From: Tannerella sp.
GTDB taxonomy: Bacteria; Bacteroidota; Bacteroidia; Bacteroidales; Tannerellaceae
NCBI GenBank assembly: GCA_031285565.1
Contig: JAITVY010000035.1
Coordinates: forward strand, 62,001-126,000
Direction of reading: 5' to 3'
Length of the DNA stretch: 64,000 nucleotides
How positions within the stretch are numbered: position 1 is the first letter of the stretch; each line of letters opens with the position of its first letter. This document shows, piece after piece, positions 36,086 to 44,466 of this stretch. The position numbers and the translations under genes were made by a program. Under the pieces are notes generated by a model. It was not told where the DNA came from and searched no databases. It saw only the letters and a list, made by a program, of their open reading frames with translations.

Positions 36086-38149
36086 TCAGGAGCCAGGGGC
36101 AAAGTTAAGGGCAAGTCTGTTTTTAACGCGAATATTTTCATAAATAGCCTCTTGCGCCCGTACCGGCTTTTCTGCATTCCTTTTAAAGACATTCTGTAGA
36201 TGTTCATCAATAAAACATGCTTTTATATTATCCCGAAGCTGTATACCGAGTACATCAATAATCTCTTGCTTGATTTTATCGTCTAATATAGGAAAAGCAG
36301 TCTCTATACGCCGGTTCAAATTCCGGTTCATCCAGTCCGCCGAAGTCATGTACAAGTCTTCAGCCCCGTCATTGTAAAAATACCAGATACGCGAATGTTC
36401 CAAAAATACATCTACGATACGCGTTATACGAATATTCCGGCTATATGGCTGATTGGGAACCAGGCAACAAATACCACGTACAATTAAATCGATCTCTACT
36501 CCATTTTCCGAAGCATTATACAATTCATCAATCATCCGTTTATCATGAAGACCGTTCATTTTTAAAATGATTCGTCCTTTACGGCCGGCTTTCACATGAT
36601 CTGTTTCATGCCGGATCATCCGGATCAGTTCAGGCACCATATTAAACTGAGCAACTAACAAATGGTTGAAGTCCGGAGCCTGTTCTTTCTGCTCCAGTAC
36701 ATCAAAAACACGGTTTATATCCGTAATAATATCTTTATTACAAGTCAGAAGAGCCATATCTGAATAGATTTTAGCTGTCTTTTCATTAAAATTCCCTGTA
36801 CTCAAATAGGCAAAATCTTCTTTTTCCGGATGATTGCGAAGGATAACAGCAACCTTGGCATGTACCTTTAAACCCGGCAGGCTATAAATAATTTTAATAC
36901 CGGATTGTTCCATCTTCTCTGCTGTACTTAAATTATTTTTCTCATCAAAACGGGCTTTCAGCTCAACAAAAACAGTTACTTTTTTCCCATTCTGTGCAGC
37001 GCTGATCAATGTATTTATCACTGCCGAATTTTCCGCTACCCGGTATTGTGTTATCTTTATCTCATCGACTTCCGGATCAAAAGCAGCTTCCATTAAAAAC
37101 CGGATCAGATAATCGAACGACTGATATGGAAACTGCAACAATACATCCCGTTTTTCCACTGCCTTAAACATCGCCCCCACTTCATCCAGATACGGTACAC
37201 GCATCGGAGGAGGAACCACCTGCATAAGTGAAGTTCCAAACGGATTAGGCAACTTGCTTAAATCCTGCAGGTTCATATACCGCCCGCCTACCACAAGGTC
37301 ATCCATTTGAATACCAAAGGCTTCACAAACAAAAGCCAGGAAATCATCCGGCATATCCCGATCATACATAAACCGGCTTAAAGCCCCGATTTTTCGTTTC
37401 TCTACCTTCTTCCGGATCGATTGAAGCATATCTTTCGAATCTTCTTCATCCAGGTAAATATCAGCATCACGTGAGATTTTAATGCTATAACAACCATCAA
37501 TGATATATCCTGGGAAAACATTACTCAGATTAGCGCGGATCACATCATCAATAAACATATAATAATATACGCCTTCATGCGATGGTAAAGGAATAAAACG
37601 AGGCACTTTAGAATGCGGGATTTTTATTAATACATAATAAGGCTCATCTGTCATTTTCTTATACATACGAACCACCAGATAAAGTCGCTGGTCACGAATA
37701 AATGTACGGATACCGGCCTGAATCGTCACCGGAGATAGAAAAGGAAACACTTCCTCATTAAAATAACTCTGTATAAATTCTTCATGGAATGGCTTTGGCT
37801 GATGAGACTGATATAAGTAAACATGTTGCCGGCGCAACTCCGCCAAAATACCATCATTAAATACCTGATAGAATATTTTCTGCTGACGGTTCACTTCTTT
37901 AGTAATCGCTTCAAGAACCTCTTCGGCTTTCTCGGAACTTTCTTCCGTAAAAGTCTTTTTCAGGATAGCTCCCCGGTGTTCGGCAACCCGGATTTCATAA
38001 AACTCTTCCAGATTGGAAGCATAAATCGAAAGAAACCGAATCCGCTCATAAACAGGAAGTAACTCATCCGCCGCCTCCAACAATACACGATAATTAAAGG
38101 ATAACCAACTTATATCGCGCTTAAAATATGTATACTTATCTTTTTCCAT
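36086..38149 (-). CDS. ppk1: Polyphosphate kinase 1
   Basis: It makes polyphosphate reversibly from ATP. The N-terminal domain opens with FKRDISWLSFNYRVLLEA; the two catalytic phospholipase-D-like domains carry LKVHAKVAVILRN (autophosphorylated His in KVHAK, about 430), YLSTGNFNEKTAKIYSD, and LKMNGLHDKRMIDELYNAS. The second His lies in VFLEHSRIWYF. The length of 687 is normal for PPK1. It is a single gene, divergent from the phosphodiesterase at 38251. The gene stands next to no exopolyphosphatase. Confidence 0.95.
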   Translation of the reverse strand: MEKDKYTYFKRDISWLSFNYRVLLEAADELLPVYERIRFLSIYASNLEEFYEIRVAEHRGAILKKTFTEESSEKAEEVLEAITKEVNRQQKIFYQVFNDGILAELRRQHVYLYQSHQPKPFHEEFIQSYFNEEVFPFLSPVTIQAGIRTFIRDQRLYLVVRMYKKMTDEPYYVLIKIPHSKVPRFIPLPSHEGVYYYMFIDDVIRANLSNVFPGYIIDGCYSIKISRDADIYLDEEDSKDMLQSIRKKVEKRKIGALSRFMYDRDMPDDFLAFVCEAFGIQMDDLVVGGRYMNLQDLSKLPNPFGTSLMQVVPPPMRVPYLDEVGAMFKAVEKRDVLLQFPYQSFDYLIRFLMEAAFDPEVDEIKITQYRVAENSAVINTLISAAQNGKKVTVFVELKARFDEKNNLSTAEKMEQSGIKIIYSLPGLKVHAKVAVILRNHPEKEDFAYLSTGNFNEKTAKIYSDMALLTCNKDIITDINRVFDVLEQKEQAPDFNHLLVAQFNMVPELIRMIRHETDHVKAGRKGRIILKMNGLHDKRMIDELYNASENGVEIDLIVRGICCLVPNQPYSRNIRITRIVDVFLEHSRIWYFYNDGAEDLYMTSADWMNRNLNRRIETAFPILDDKIKQEIIDVLGIQLRDNIKACFIDEHLQNVFKRNAEKPVRAQEAIYENIRVKNRLALNFAPGS

Positions 38150-38223
38150 AAAATCTTCCCTATAATCCGGAAATCACATTAATTTTTATTCGGGTATCGA
38201 AACGATTTTTTTGTAAATATAGA

Positions 38224-38231
38224 TACTTTTG
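38224..38231 (+). promoter_or_regulatory. -7 box for the phosphodiesterase gene
   Basis: TACTTTTG is a perfect -7 box; the start would be near 38235. The ATG at 38233 is thus too close, and translation most likely begins at ATG 38251 or 38254. Confidence 0.65.
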
Positions 38232-38250
38232 CATGATAAAAGAAACAATC

Positions 38251-38745
38251 ATGATGCAAATTGGTCTTCTCTCAGATACACACGGATGGTGGGATGAAAA
38301 GTATGCAGCATATTTTCATACATGTGATGAAATATGGCATGCCGGTGACATCGGTTCGGTTGCTGTTGCAAACAAACTGGCTGCAATCAGACCGCTGCGC
38401 GCAGTCTATGGAAATATTGACGGACAGGATATACGAATTACCTATCCTAAAATAGCACATTTTACAGTTGAAGACGTTAATGTAATGATGACACATATCG
38501 GAGGATATCCGGGGCGCTATGAACCGGCTATCCGGGCTGAATTATACGACACCAAACCACAGCTTTTTATTGCAGGTCATTCACATATACTGAAAGTAAT
38601 GTTCGACAAACGATTGAATTGTTTACATATTAATCCTGGTGCTGCCGGCAAAAGCGGGTTTCATCAAACACGAACGCTTATTCGTTTCATTATTGACAGA
38701 ACCGAGATTAAAGACCTGGAAGTTATCGAGCTGGGGGATCGTTAG
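38251..38745 (+). CDS. YfcE/MJ0936-type phosphodiesterase
   Basis: A small metal-dependent phosphoesterase of the calcineurin superfamily, related to YfcE and Vps29. The metal ligands are visible: LSDTHG (residues 6-11 from ATG), HAGDIGSV (Asp in GDI), GNID (near 55), HIGGYPGRY, AGHSHI (about 115) and HINPGAAGKS. The length of 164 is normal. YfcE hydrolyses phosphodiesters in vitro; the cellular substrate is not known. The start at 38251 is chosen from the promoter position and because the family starts MxIGLLSDTHG. Its last 23 bp overlap, on the other strand, the end of the next gene. Confidence 0.9.
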   Translation: MMQIGLLSDTHGWWDEKYAAYFHTCDEIWHAGDIGSVAVANKLAAIRPLRAVYGNIDGQDIRITYPKIAHFTVEDVNVMMTHIGGYPGRYEPAIRAELYDTKPQLFIAGHSHILKVMFDKRLNCLHINPGAAGKSGFHQTRTLIRFIIDRTEIKDLEVIELGDR

Positions 38746-39907
38746 TAACTACAGGTTCTTTTTCTTCATCATGATTCTGACCGGAAAATCCATCTGCCAG
38801 TAAAACGGTATTTTGTAAATAAGGATATTCTTTTTCAAAATATTCACTGAATACACCCTTGTTTAAGTTTTCTTCTATTTGTTTTTGTGTCCAGAGTTTT
38901 CCATCCGGCTTCTTAATATATTCCATAAACTGTTCTTCCGTACGAACAGATATAACATAAAGAGACACAAAACTACTGACTCTGTCATTTTCAAAAGGGT
39001 AGCGGATCAACAGACGAGGTTTTATCTGACTGGTTGAAATAGAATAACCTACAACCTTATTTACGGTTTCTTCTATCGATTGTTTAAATAATACATATCC
39101 ATAAAACGGATAGTCCAACGCCGATGGGGAAACAGGCTCATTCGGCTTACGTTTTAACAGGTAAAACATGCCATTATAAACTACAGCAATACGGACAACA
39201 GGATGGCAATATTTGGATTGGGAATTTAAACTTGTCGAAAATGGGATACGTCCAATTACTTTGCCTTTCTTATCCATTATCGGCAACCATTTCTCTTTCT
39301 TTAAGTTTCTACTTATTAAAAACATACGTACCTGCTCAAAAAGGATAATAAAAATACCTATCAGTAATGGGGCATCCGTGTAAATCAGGCGTTCCATCGA
39401 CAGGCTTTTATTTTCTTCCGGAAGAATCATATAAAAAATAAGGACAAACATATGCAAAGTATATATGTTTTGCGTTATTTGAGCAATAAAATGATATTCC
39501 GTTAATGCAGCCTGGATACGTTTACGCTTTATTCCTGTATACTTTGTTTTACGGAACCAGAAAAAAAACTGCCGTCTAAACATATTAAAAATAGCCAGGA
39601 CAGCAACAAAAAGCCATTCTGAAATCAATGGAGAATAAACAATCAACATCGGCTGTAATTCCGTAATTAAGAATATCGAATATAAAGCCAGTGTAATAGT
39701 TGTTGGCAACAACATAAACTGATAAACCCGTCCTTTAAACAAGCCGGCAAAAATAATGAAACTTAGTATACAAAAAACAATTGATATTTGATAAGATACA
39801 ATATAAGTATAGAAGTTGTTAAGAAACATGAGAAGCAATAAAGGCAAAAGCCCCGCTCCCTGACTATTTAAGCCGTAATGGTTTACATCTGTAATTTTTT
39901 GACTCAT
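38723..39907 (-). CDS. Membrane protein with degenerate NUDIX-like domain
   Basis: Residues 1-200 contain about seven hydrophobic segments (GLLPLLLLMFLNNFYTYIV, VFCILSFIIFAGLF, LYSIFLITEL and so on, with the last at 175-192). Residues 200-394 form a soluble domain. Its start (HPVVRIAVVYNGMFYLLKRKP) looks like a NUDIX beta strand pair, and YVLFKQSIEETV occupies the place of the NUDIX box, but the RE-x2-EE metal ligands are missing, so it is probably not a hydrolase of the classical kind. It may bind nucleotides or act in a scaffold; this is inference. Bacteroidales encode related proteins annotated as hypothetical or NUDIX. Its 3' end overlaps the phosphodiesterase gene by 23 bp on the opposite strand. 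Confidence 0.6.
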   Translation of the reverse strand: MSQKITDVNHYGLNSQGAGLLPLLLLMFLNNFYTYIVSYQISIVFCILSFIIFAGLFKGRVYQFMLLPTTITLALYSIFLITELQPMLIVYSPLISEWLFVAVLAIFNMFRRQFFFWFRKTKYTGIKRKRIQAALTEYHFIAQITQNIYTLHMFVLIFYMILPEENKSLSMERLIYTDAPLLIGIFIILFEQVRMFLISRNLKKEKWLPIMDKKGKVIGRIPFSTSLNSQSKYCHPVVRIAVVYNGMFYLLKRKPNEPVSPSALDYPFYGYVLFKQSIEETVNKVVGYSISTSQIKPRLLIRYPFENDRVSSFVSLYVISVRTEEQFMEYIKKPDGKLWTQKQIEENLNKGVFSEYFEKEYPYLQNTVLLADGFSGQNHDEEKEPVVTNDPPAR

Positions 39908-39996
39908 CTCTACCCTCTCTTATATAAAAACAATTTCATCCGAAAAATTATAATCTTCAAAAAGCAAAACGAATACTTTTCAGTAAGAAAGAATAT

Positions 39997-40101
39997 CTAA
40001 GCATAGATATCAGTTACAAATATCCCTAGCAACAAAAACAAAAATTTTGCTGCCTGATTACTCAAACCATAATGGTTTGCATCTCCAATTTTTTGACTCA
40101 T
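39997..40101 (-). pseudogene. 34-codon remnant of a duplicate of the 38723 gene
   Basis: The minus strand encodes MSQKIGDANHYGLSNQA and 17 more residues, then a stop. It matches the first 25 codons of the downstream neighbour (MSQKITDVNHYGLNSQGAG) and the similarity continues upstream into the untranslated region (ACAATTT...TTATATA). So the start of a paralog was duplicated and the rest lost, or a local duplication copied only the promoter and the first codons. No -7 box could be confirmed. Confidence 0.75.
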
Positions 40102-40145
40102 CGTTACCCTTTCTTATATAGAAACAATTTTTGTTCAGAATTGTT

Positions 40146-41000
40146 TTATTTTTTCAGACATTTTTCTGCATAAAATGAAGAACGCACCAATGGAGCGCTC
40201 TCAACATGTATAAATCCTTTAGTCAAAGCTTGTGTTCGATAACATTCAAATTGCTCCGGAGTAATGTATTCAGACACCGGAATATTTTTTCGTGAAGGTT
40301 GTAAATATTGCCCGATTGTTAGCATGGTTACACCTGCATTTAAAGCATCATCCATCAACTCTGCGACTTCATCAACAGTCTCACCCAAACCTACCATTAT
40401 TCCGGTCTTTGCAGGGATATTTCGTTCGGCAATACGAGCTAAAACACACAGGCTTGTTTCATAACGAGCTGCACTACGGATATCCGGAGTCAATCGGCGT
40501 ACGGTCTCCAGATTATGTGATATCACATCGGGGGCCGCATCAATTACCTGATCCAACAATCCCATGCGACCCTGAAAATCAGGGATCAGGGTCTCTATTG
40601 TTATTTCCGGGTTAATTTCTTTTATTTTAAGAATTGTATTCACCCAATGCTGTGCACCCAAGTCCGGTAAGTCATCACGATCTACCGAAGTAATAACAGC
40701 ATGATTCAGCTTCATTAACCGAATGCTTTCGGCAAGCCGGTCAGGTTCTGACAGATCGACAGGCAGAGGTCTACCGGTCAGAGTATTACAAAAGCGGCAC
40801 GAACGTGTACATATTTCACCTCCAATCATAAATGTCGCAGTCCCCCTACTCCAACATTCATTCTGATTCGGACATTTACCACTTTCGCAAATCGTATGCA
40901 GACAATGAGATTCTACAATATGTTTGGTATTGCGAAATTGCGTACTTCCCCTGAACTGCACTTTCAGCCAGTCAGGCTTCCGGACATACTTCTCTGCCAT
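40146..41000 (-). CDS. lipA: Lipoyl synthase
   Basis: A radical SAM enzyme that inserts two sulfur atoms into octanoyl chains on lipoyl domains. It carries the auxiliary cluster motif CESGKCPNQNECW (Cys at about 35, 40 and 46) and the radical SAM motif CTRSCRFC (about 61-68), followed by DLSEPDRLA. The C-terminal RSSYAEK-like end (VRSSFYAEKC) contains the conserved Arg-Ser. The length of 284 is normal. It lies downstream of the DPP-IV gene in the same direction (81 bp gap), probably cotranscribed. Confidence 0.96.
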   Translation of the reverse strand: MAEKYVRKPDWLKVQFRGSTQFRNTKHIVESHCLHTICESGKCPNQNECWSRGTATFMIGGEICTRSCRFCNTLTGRPLPVDLSEPDRLAESIRLMKLNHAVITSVDRDDLPDLGAQHWVNTILKIKEINPEITIETLIPDFQGRMGLLDQVIDAAPDVISHNLETVRRLTPDIRSAARYETSLCVLARIAERNIPAKTGIMVGLGETVDEVAELMDDALNAGVTMLTIGQYLQPSRKNIPVSEYITPEQFECYRTQALTKGFIHVESAPLVRSSFYAEKCLKK

Positions 41001-41081
41001 ATAAGAGTTTAAAATTTTAAATTAAAAAGCCAAAGGAGTCATACGGTATTATGTTTCTTTTCCCTATCACCCTTTCCCTAT

Positions 41082-43253
41082 TTATAGATTATCCAGTAAG
41101 AAATTTGTCATTTTCGTATATAAATGTAAACGTGTGTTTCCTCCTGAGATACCATGATCGCGGTCACGATATATATGCATATCGAACTGTTTCCCAGCCT
41201 GCACCAAAGCTTCGGCATAATCCAGGGTCTGTTTGAAATGTACATTATCGTCAGCCGTCCCGTGAACCAATAAAAGCTTTCCCTGCAAATCACCTGCCAG
41301 GCGGATAGGAGATGTGGCATTATACCCATTGGCATTTTCTTTTGGCGTACGCATAAAACGTTCCGTATAAACCGTATCGTAGTATTTCCAGTCAGTAGGA
41401 GGCGCCACAGCTATCCCTGCCCTGAAAGTGCCGTTTCCGGTACTCATAGCCATCAATGTATTATAACCTCCAAAACTCCATCCCCATATCGCTATACGTT
41501 TGCCGTCAATATAAGGATACTTCGCCAATGCCTGCGCCGCTTCAACCTGGTCTTTCGACTCCAGTTCACCCATACGCAAATAGGTACATTTCCGGAATTC
41601 CTCACCACGCGCGCCTGTACCGCGTCCGTCTACACATACGCATATAAACCCGGCATTTGCCAGATATTGCTCCCAGTCAAAACTATATTGATCTAAAACG
41701 GATTGCGAATTCGGGCCACTATACTGGGACATTAAAACCGGATATTTCCGGGACTCATCAAAATTAGCCGGTTTCACAATCCACGCGTTCAATTCATAAC
41801 CCGACGCCGTTTGTAAACGTATAAATTCTTTCGGGCGAAAAGCATGCTGGCCTAAATATTCTTTCAGAGCCGCATTATTCTGTAATACCCGAAGCTCTTT
41901 ACCCGTTTTGGTTTCATTTACCGTAATCGAAACCGGTGTGCCTGCATTCGAATAACGATTGATATAATAGGCATAATTCGAACTGAAAGAAGCGCTATTC
42001 GTCCCCTCCTGTACGGAAAGACGTGTTTTTACTCCTTTTCCGTCCACTTTATATACCGACCTGCGTAGCGGACTTTCTTCAGCCGATTCATAATAGACTG
42101 TATTTGTGGCTTCATCGCAGCCTATCAAACCGGTCACATCCCAGTTTCCACGTGTCACCTGCCGTTGTTCCACCCCGGTCGACGTATATTGGTAAATATG
42201 CGCATAACCTTCTTTTTCGCTTACATACAGGAAACCGTCTTTCGTGAACTGAATACCGTTCAACCATTCAGAGTCAACATACCTTTTATTCTCATCTTTC
42301 AATATTAAACGGAAGACGCCACTCTTCGGATTAGCATAGTACATACTGAAAATATTTTGCTGGCGATTCAACGTCATCACGGCTAATTGGTCGGGACTAG
42401 AAGTAAATATAATACGGGGAATATAAGCATCCGCATCAATCGGAGCCTTCAGGAGTTTTATATCCTTTGTTTCTACGCTATAGGAATAAAGCGTAATCGT
42501 CGAATTTTTCTCTCCGGCTTTCGGATATTTATAATCATAATATTCCGGGTAAACACCATCACCATAAATCTGCATCGAATACTCCGGGACATCCGATTCA
42601 TCAAAACGAACATAAGCCAGATATTCATTGTCAGGCGACCAGGCCATTAAATTTGTGACAGAAAATTCTTCTTCATACACCCAATCCGTCGCACCATTGA
42701 TAATCTTATTGAATTCCCCGTCTTTGGTAACCTGCACTTCCGTATCATAATCAAACTTCTTCAACCAGATGTTATTATCTTTCACAAAAGCGCACATACG
42801 CCCGTCAGGCGAAAACGTCGGGATCATAATTTTATCATTCGACTCCGTCAATGGTTTCACCATATTCCGGCGCACATCATACTCATATACTTCAGCTTTA
42901 TACGAATGACGATAAATACGTTCCGTTTCACGCCATACTAAAATACGATGCCCGGTAGAATTAATCTCATATCCTTCAAACGAATCAAATGTACATTCGC
43001 GGGCGCGTTTTACATTAAACAGCGTATCAACAGGCTGGCCTGTCCTGTATGCATATTTAATAACCATCGTACGCTCCTTATTCATCATCGTATAATGCTC
43101 GCCGTCAGGTAGCGAACGAAGCTCTCCAATAGCCGTTACCTGACGGAACCTTCCATCGGTTATATCTTTTAAATCAATACGTTTACTGCCGTTCTGCGCA
43201 TAAACGCCTGCAACTACCAACAATGATAGCAAAAAGCTGAATCCTTTTTTCAT
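41082..43253 (-). CDS. Dipeptidyl-peptidase IV family serine peptidase
   Basis: An exported S9B-type peptidase that removes Xaa-Pro dipeptides from peptides, used in amino acid acquisition by Bacteroidales. A signal peptide (FLLSLLVVAGVYAQ) opens the protein. The beta-propeller (about 40-470) contains the substrate-anchoring Glu pair in DWVYEEEF. The catalytic triad is visible: Ser in GWSFGGYN (about 600), Asp in HGTADDNVH (about 675) and His in RDRDHGIS (about 707). The length of 723 fits DPP-IV. The alternative is prolyl tripeptidyl peptidase, which has a similar fold, but DWVYEEEF favours DPP-IV. Confidence 0.92.
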   Translation of the reverse strand: MKKGFSFLLSLLVVAGVYAQNGSKRIDLKDITDGRFRQVTAIGELRSLPDGEHYTMMNKERTMVIKYAYRTGQPVDTLFNVKRARECTFDSFEGYEINSTGHRILVWRETERIYRHSYKAEVYEYDVRRNMVKPLTESNDKIMIPTFSPDGRMCAFVKDNNIWLKKFDYDTEVQVTKDGEFNKIINGATDWVYEEEFSVTNLMAWSPDNEYLAYVRFDESDVPEYSMQIYGDGVYPEYYDYKYPKAGEKNSTITLYSYSVETKDIKLLKAPIDADAYIPRIIFTSSPDQLAVMTLNRQQNIFSMYYANPKSGVFRLILKDENKRYVDSEWLNGIQFTKDGFLYVSEKEGYAHIYQYTSTGVEQRQVTRGNWDVTGLIGCDEATNTVYYESAEESPLRRSVYKVDGKGVKTRLSVQEGTNSASFSSNYAYYINRYSNAGTPVSITVNETKTGKELRVLQNNAALKEYLGQHAFRPKEFIRLQTASGYELNAWIVKPANFDESRKYPVLMSQYSGPNSQSVLDQYSFDWEQYLANAGFICVCVDGRGTGARGEEFRKCTYLRMGELESKDQVEAAQALAKYPYIDGKRIAIWGWSFGGYNTLMAMSTGNGTFRAGIAVAPPTDWKYYDTVYTERFMRTPKENANGYNATSPIRLAGDLQGKLLLVHGTADDNVHFKQTLDYAEALVQAGKQFDMHIYRDRDHGISGGNTRLHLYTKMTNFLLDNL

Positions 43254-43289
43254 TGCATATGTATATTTATCGGTTTCTTACAATATATG

Positions 43290-43320
43290 CAAAGATAAAA
43301 AATACTTTTAATTACATTTG
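43290..43320. promoter_or_regulatory. Divergent promoters of DPP-IV and radical SAM genes
   Basis: Minus strand: TATCTTTG (43297 to 43290), start near 43286 for the DPP-IV gene. Plus strand: TACTTTTA (43303-43310) and TACATTTG (43313-43320) are candidate -7 boxes for the gene at 43325; the second would give a nearly leaderless mRNA. The two promoters lie back to back in the 71-bp gap between the ATGs. Confidence 0.55.
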
Positions 43321-43324
43321 TTAC

Positions 43325-44245
43325 ATGACAAATATAAAACCCTATTATGACTTCGGGGATTTTCTGAAAAAGCACTTTCCCTTTAAAGTCCGGAAAATAT
43401 CGGTAAACGGAGGATTTACATGTCCTAACCGGGATGGTACAACCGGTTATGGAGGATGCACATACTGCAATAATCAGACCTTCCATCCGGACTATTGCCA
43501 ACCAGCGGAGAGCATCTCGCAACAACTGGAAAAAGGGATTCGCTTTTTTGCCCACAAATACCCTTCGATGAAATACCTGGCCTACTTTCAGGCATATACC
43601 AATACATATGCATCTATATCCATCCTCAAAGAAAAATACGAAGAAGCATTAGCCTGGCCGGGAGTAGTTGGCCTGATTATCGGGACACGCCCGGATTGTA
43701 TGCCTGATAGTCTGCTTGATTATCTTGCAGACAAAGCGCGTACATCGTTTATCCTGATTGAATACGGCATCGAAAGCACATCAGATACAACACTCCTACG
43801 CATTAACCGGGGGCATACATTCAAAACTGCAGCAGATACAATCCAACGGACTGCACAAAGGGGACTTCTTAATGGCGTACACTTAATCTTAGGCCTACCA
43901 GGCGAAGATCGTGAACAAATCATACAACACGCCGGGATAATTTCCGATCTACCCGTAAACACGCTTAAATTGCACCAGCTGCAAATCATCAGGCATACAG
44001 CCATGGCGGAAGAATTTGCCCAACGGCCGGAACAATTCCGTTTATATACACCTAACGAATATGTTACACTAGTCATTGACTTCGTAGAGCATTTGCGCCC
44101 CGATATTGCCATTGACCGGTTTATTTCGCAATCTCCTAAAGAATTGCTCATTGCTCCGGATTGGGGCTTAAAAAACTTTGAGTTTACAGCGCTTATAAAT
44201 AAACAGTTTAAAACAGGTAATACTAAACAGGGTCGAAGATTTTAA
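43325..44245 (+). CDS. TIGR01212-type radical SAM protein (YhcC-like)
   Basis: A radical SAM protein of the YhcC family, 306 residues. The start at 43325 (MTNIKPYYDFGDFLKKHFPFK) matches the family; 24 codons upstream are open but lie across the promoter. The cluster motif is CPNRDGTTGYGGCTYC (residues about 28-43): C-x11-C-x2-C, as in this family rather than the classical CxxxCxxC. Other conserved blocks are GTRPDCMPD, EYGIESTSD, HLILGLPGE and LPVNTLKLHQL. The role is uncertain; relatives are linked to tRNA or heme metabolism in some genomes, but that does not apply from context here. Confidence 0.85.
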   Translation: MTNIKPYYDFGDFLKKHFPFKVRKISVNGGFTCPNRDGTTGYGGCTYCNNQTFHPDYCQPAESISQQLEKGIRFFAHKYPSMKYLAYFQAYTNTYASISILKEKYEEALAWPGVVGLIIGTRPDCMPDSLLDYLADKARTSFILIEYGIESTSDTTLLRINRGHTFKTAADTIQRTAQRGLLNGVHLILGLPGEDREQIIQHAGIISDLPVNTLKLHQLQIIRHTAMAEEFAQRPEQFRLYTPNEYVTLVIDFVEHLRPDIAIDRFISQSPKELLIAPDWGLKNFEFTALINKQFKTGNTKQGRRF

Positions 44246-44265
44246 CAACCATTTTTGGCGCAATA

Positions 44266-44346
44266 GTTGCACCACTATTGTAGCAAAGGTTGCACCACCA
44301 TTGTAGCAGGGGTTGCGACACTGTTGTAGCAAAGGTTGCGACAACA
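44266..44346. repeat. 23-bp tandem repeat, about 3.5 copies
   Basis: Units start GTTGCACCACTATTGTAGCA at 44266, then again at 44289 (..CCATTGTAGCAGGG), 44312 (GTTGCGACACTGTTGTAGC) and a partial copy at 44335. Each is 23 bp, so the period is not a codon multiple. It lies between the radical SAM gene and the DUF6383 terminator, with no ORF crossing it usefully. Its function is unknown; copy number may vary between strains. Confidence 0.85.
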
Positions 44347-44395
44347 ACACATGGTGCTATTTTTCTTTAAAGGTTTAACCGGGTTAAATAAAAAA

Positions 44396-44426
44396 GAGAG
44401 TGCCCCTTTAAAAAAGAGGCACTCTC
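44396..44426 (-). terminator. Intrinsic terminator of the DUF6383 gene
   Basis: GAGAGTGCC (44396-44404) pairs with GGCACTCTC (44418-44426), with three more pairs inside. On the minus strand the stem is followed by TTTTTTATTT. It ends the transcript of the gene finishing at 44467; A-rich DNA on the other side also allows use from the left. Confidence 0.85.
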
Positions 44427-44466
44427 AAAAAAAACTTAATATTGAATCAAATGATTATTACCAATA

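Noticed and set aside
44266-44346. CRISPR-like array
   Set aside because: The repeats are directly adjacent, with no unique spacers, and no cas gene is near. It is a simple tandem repeat.
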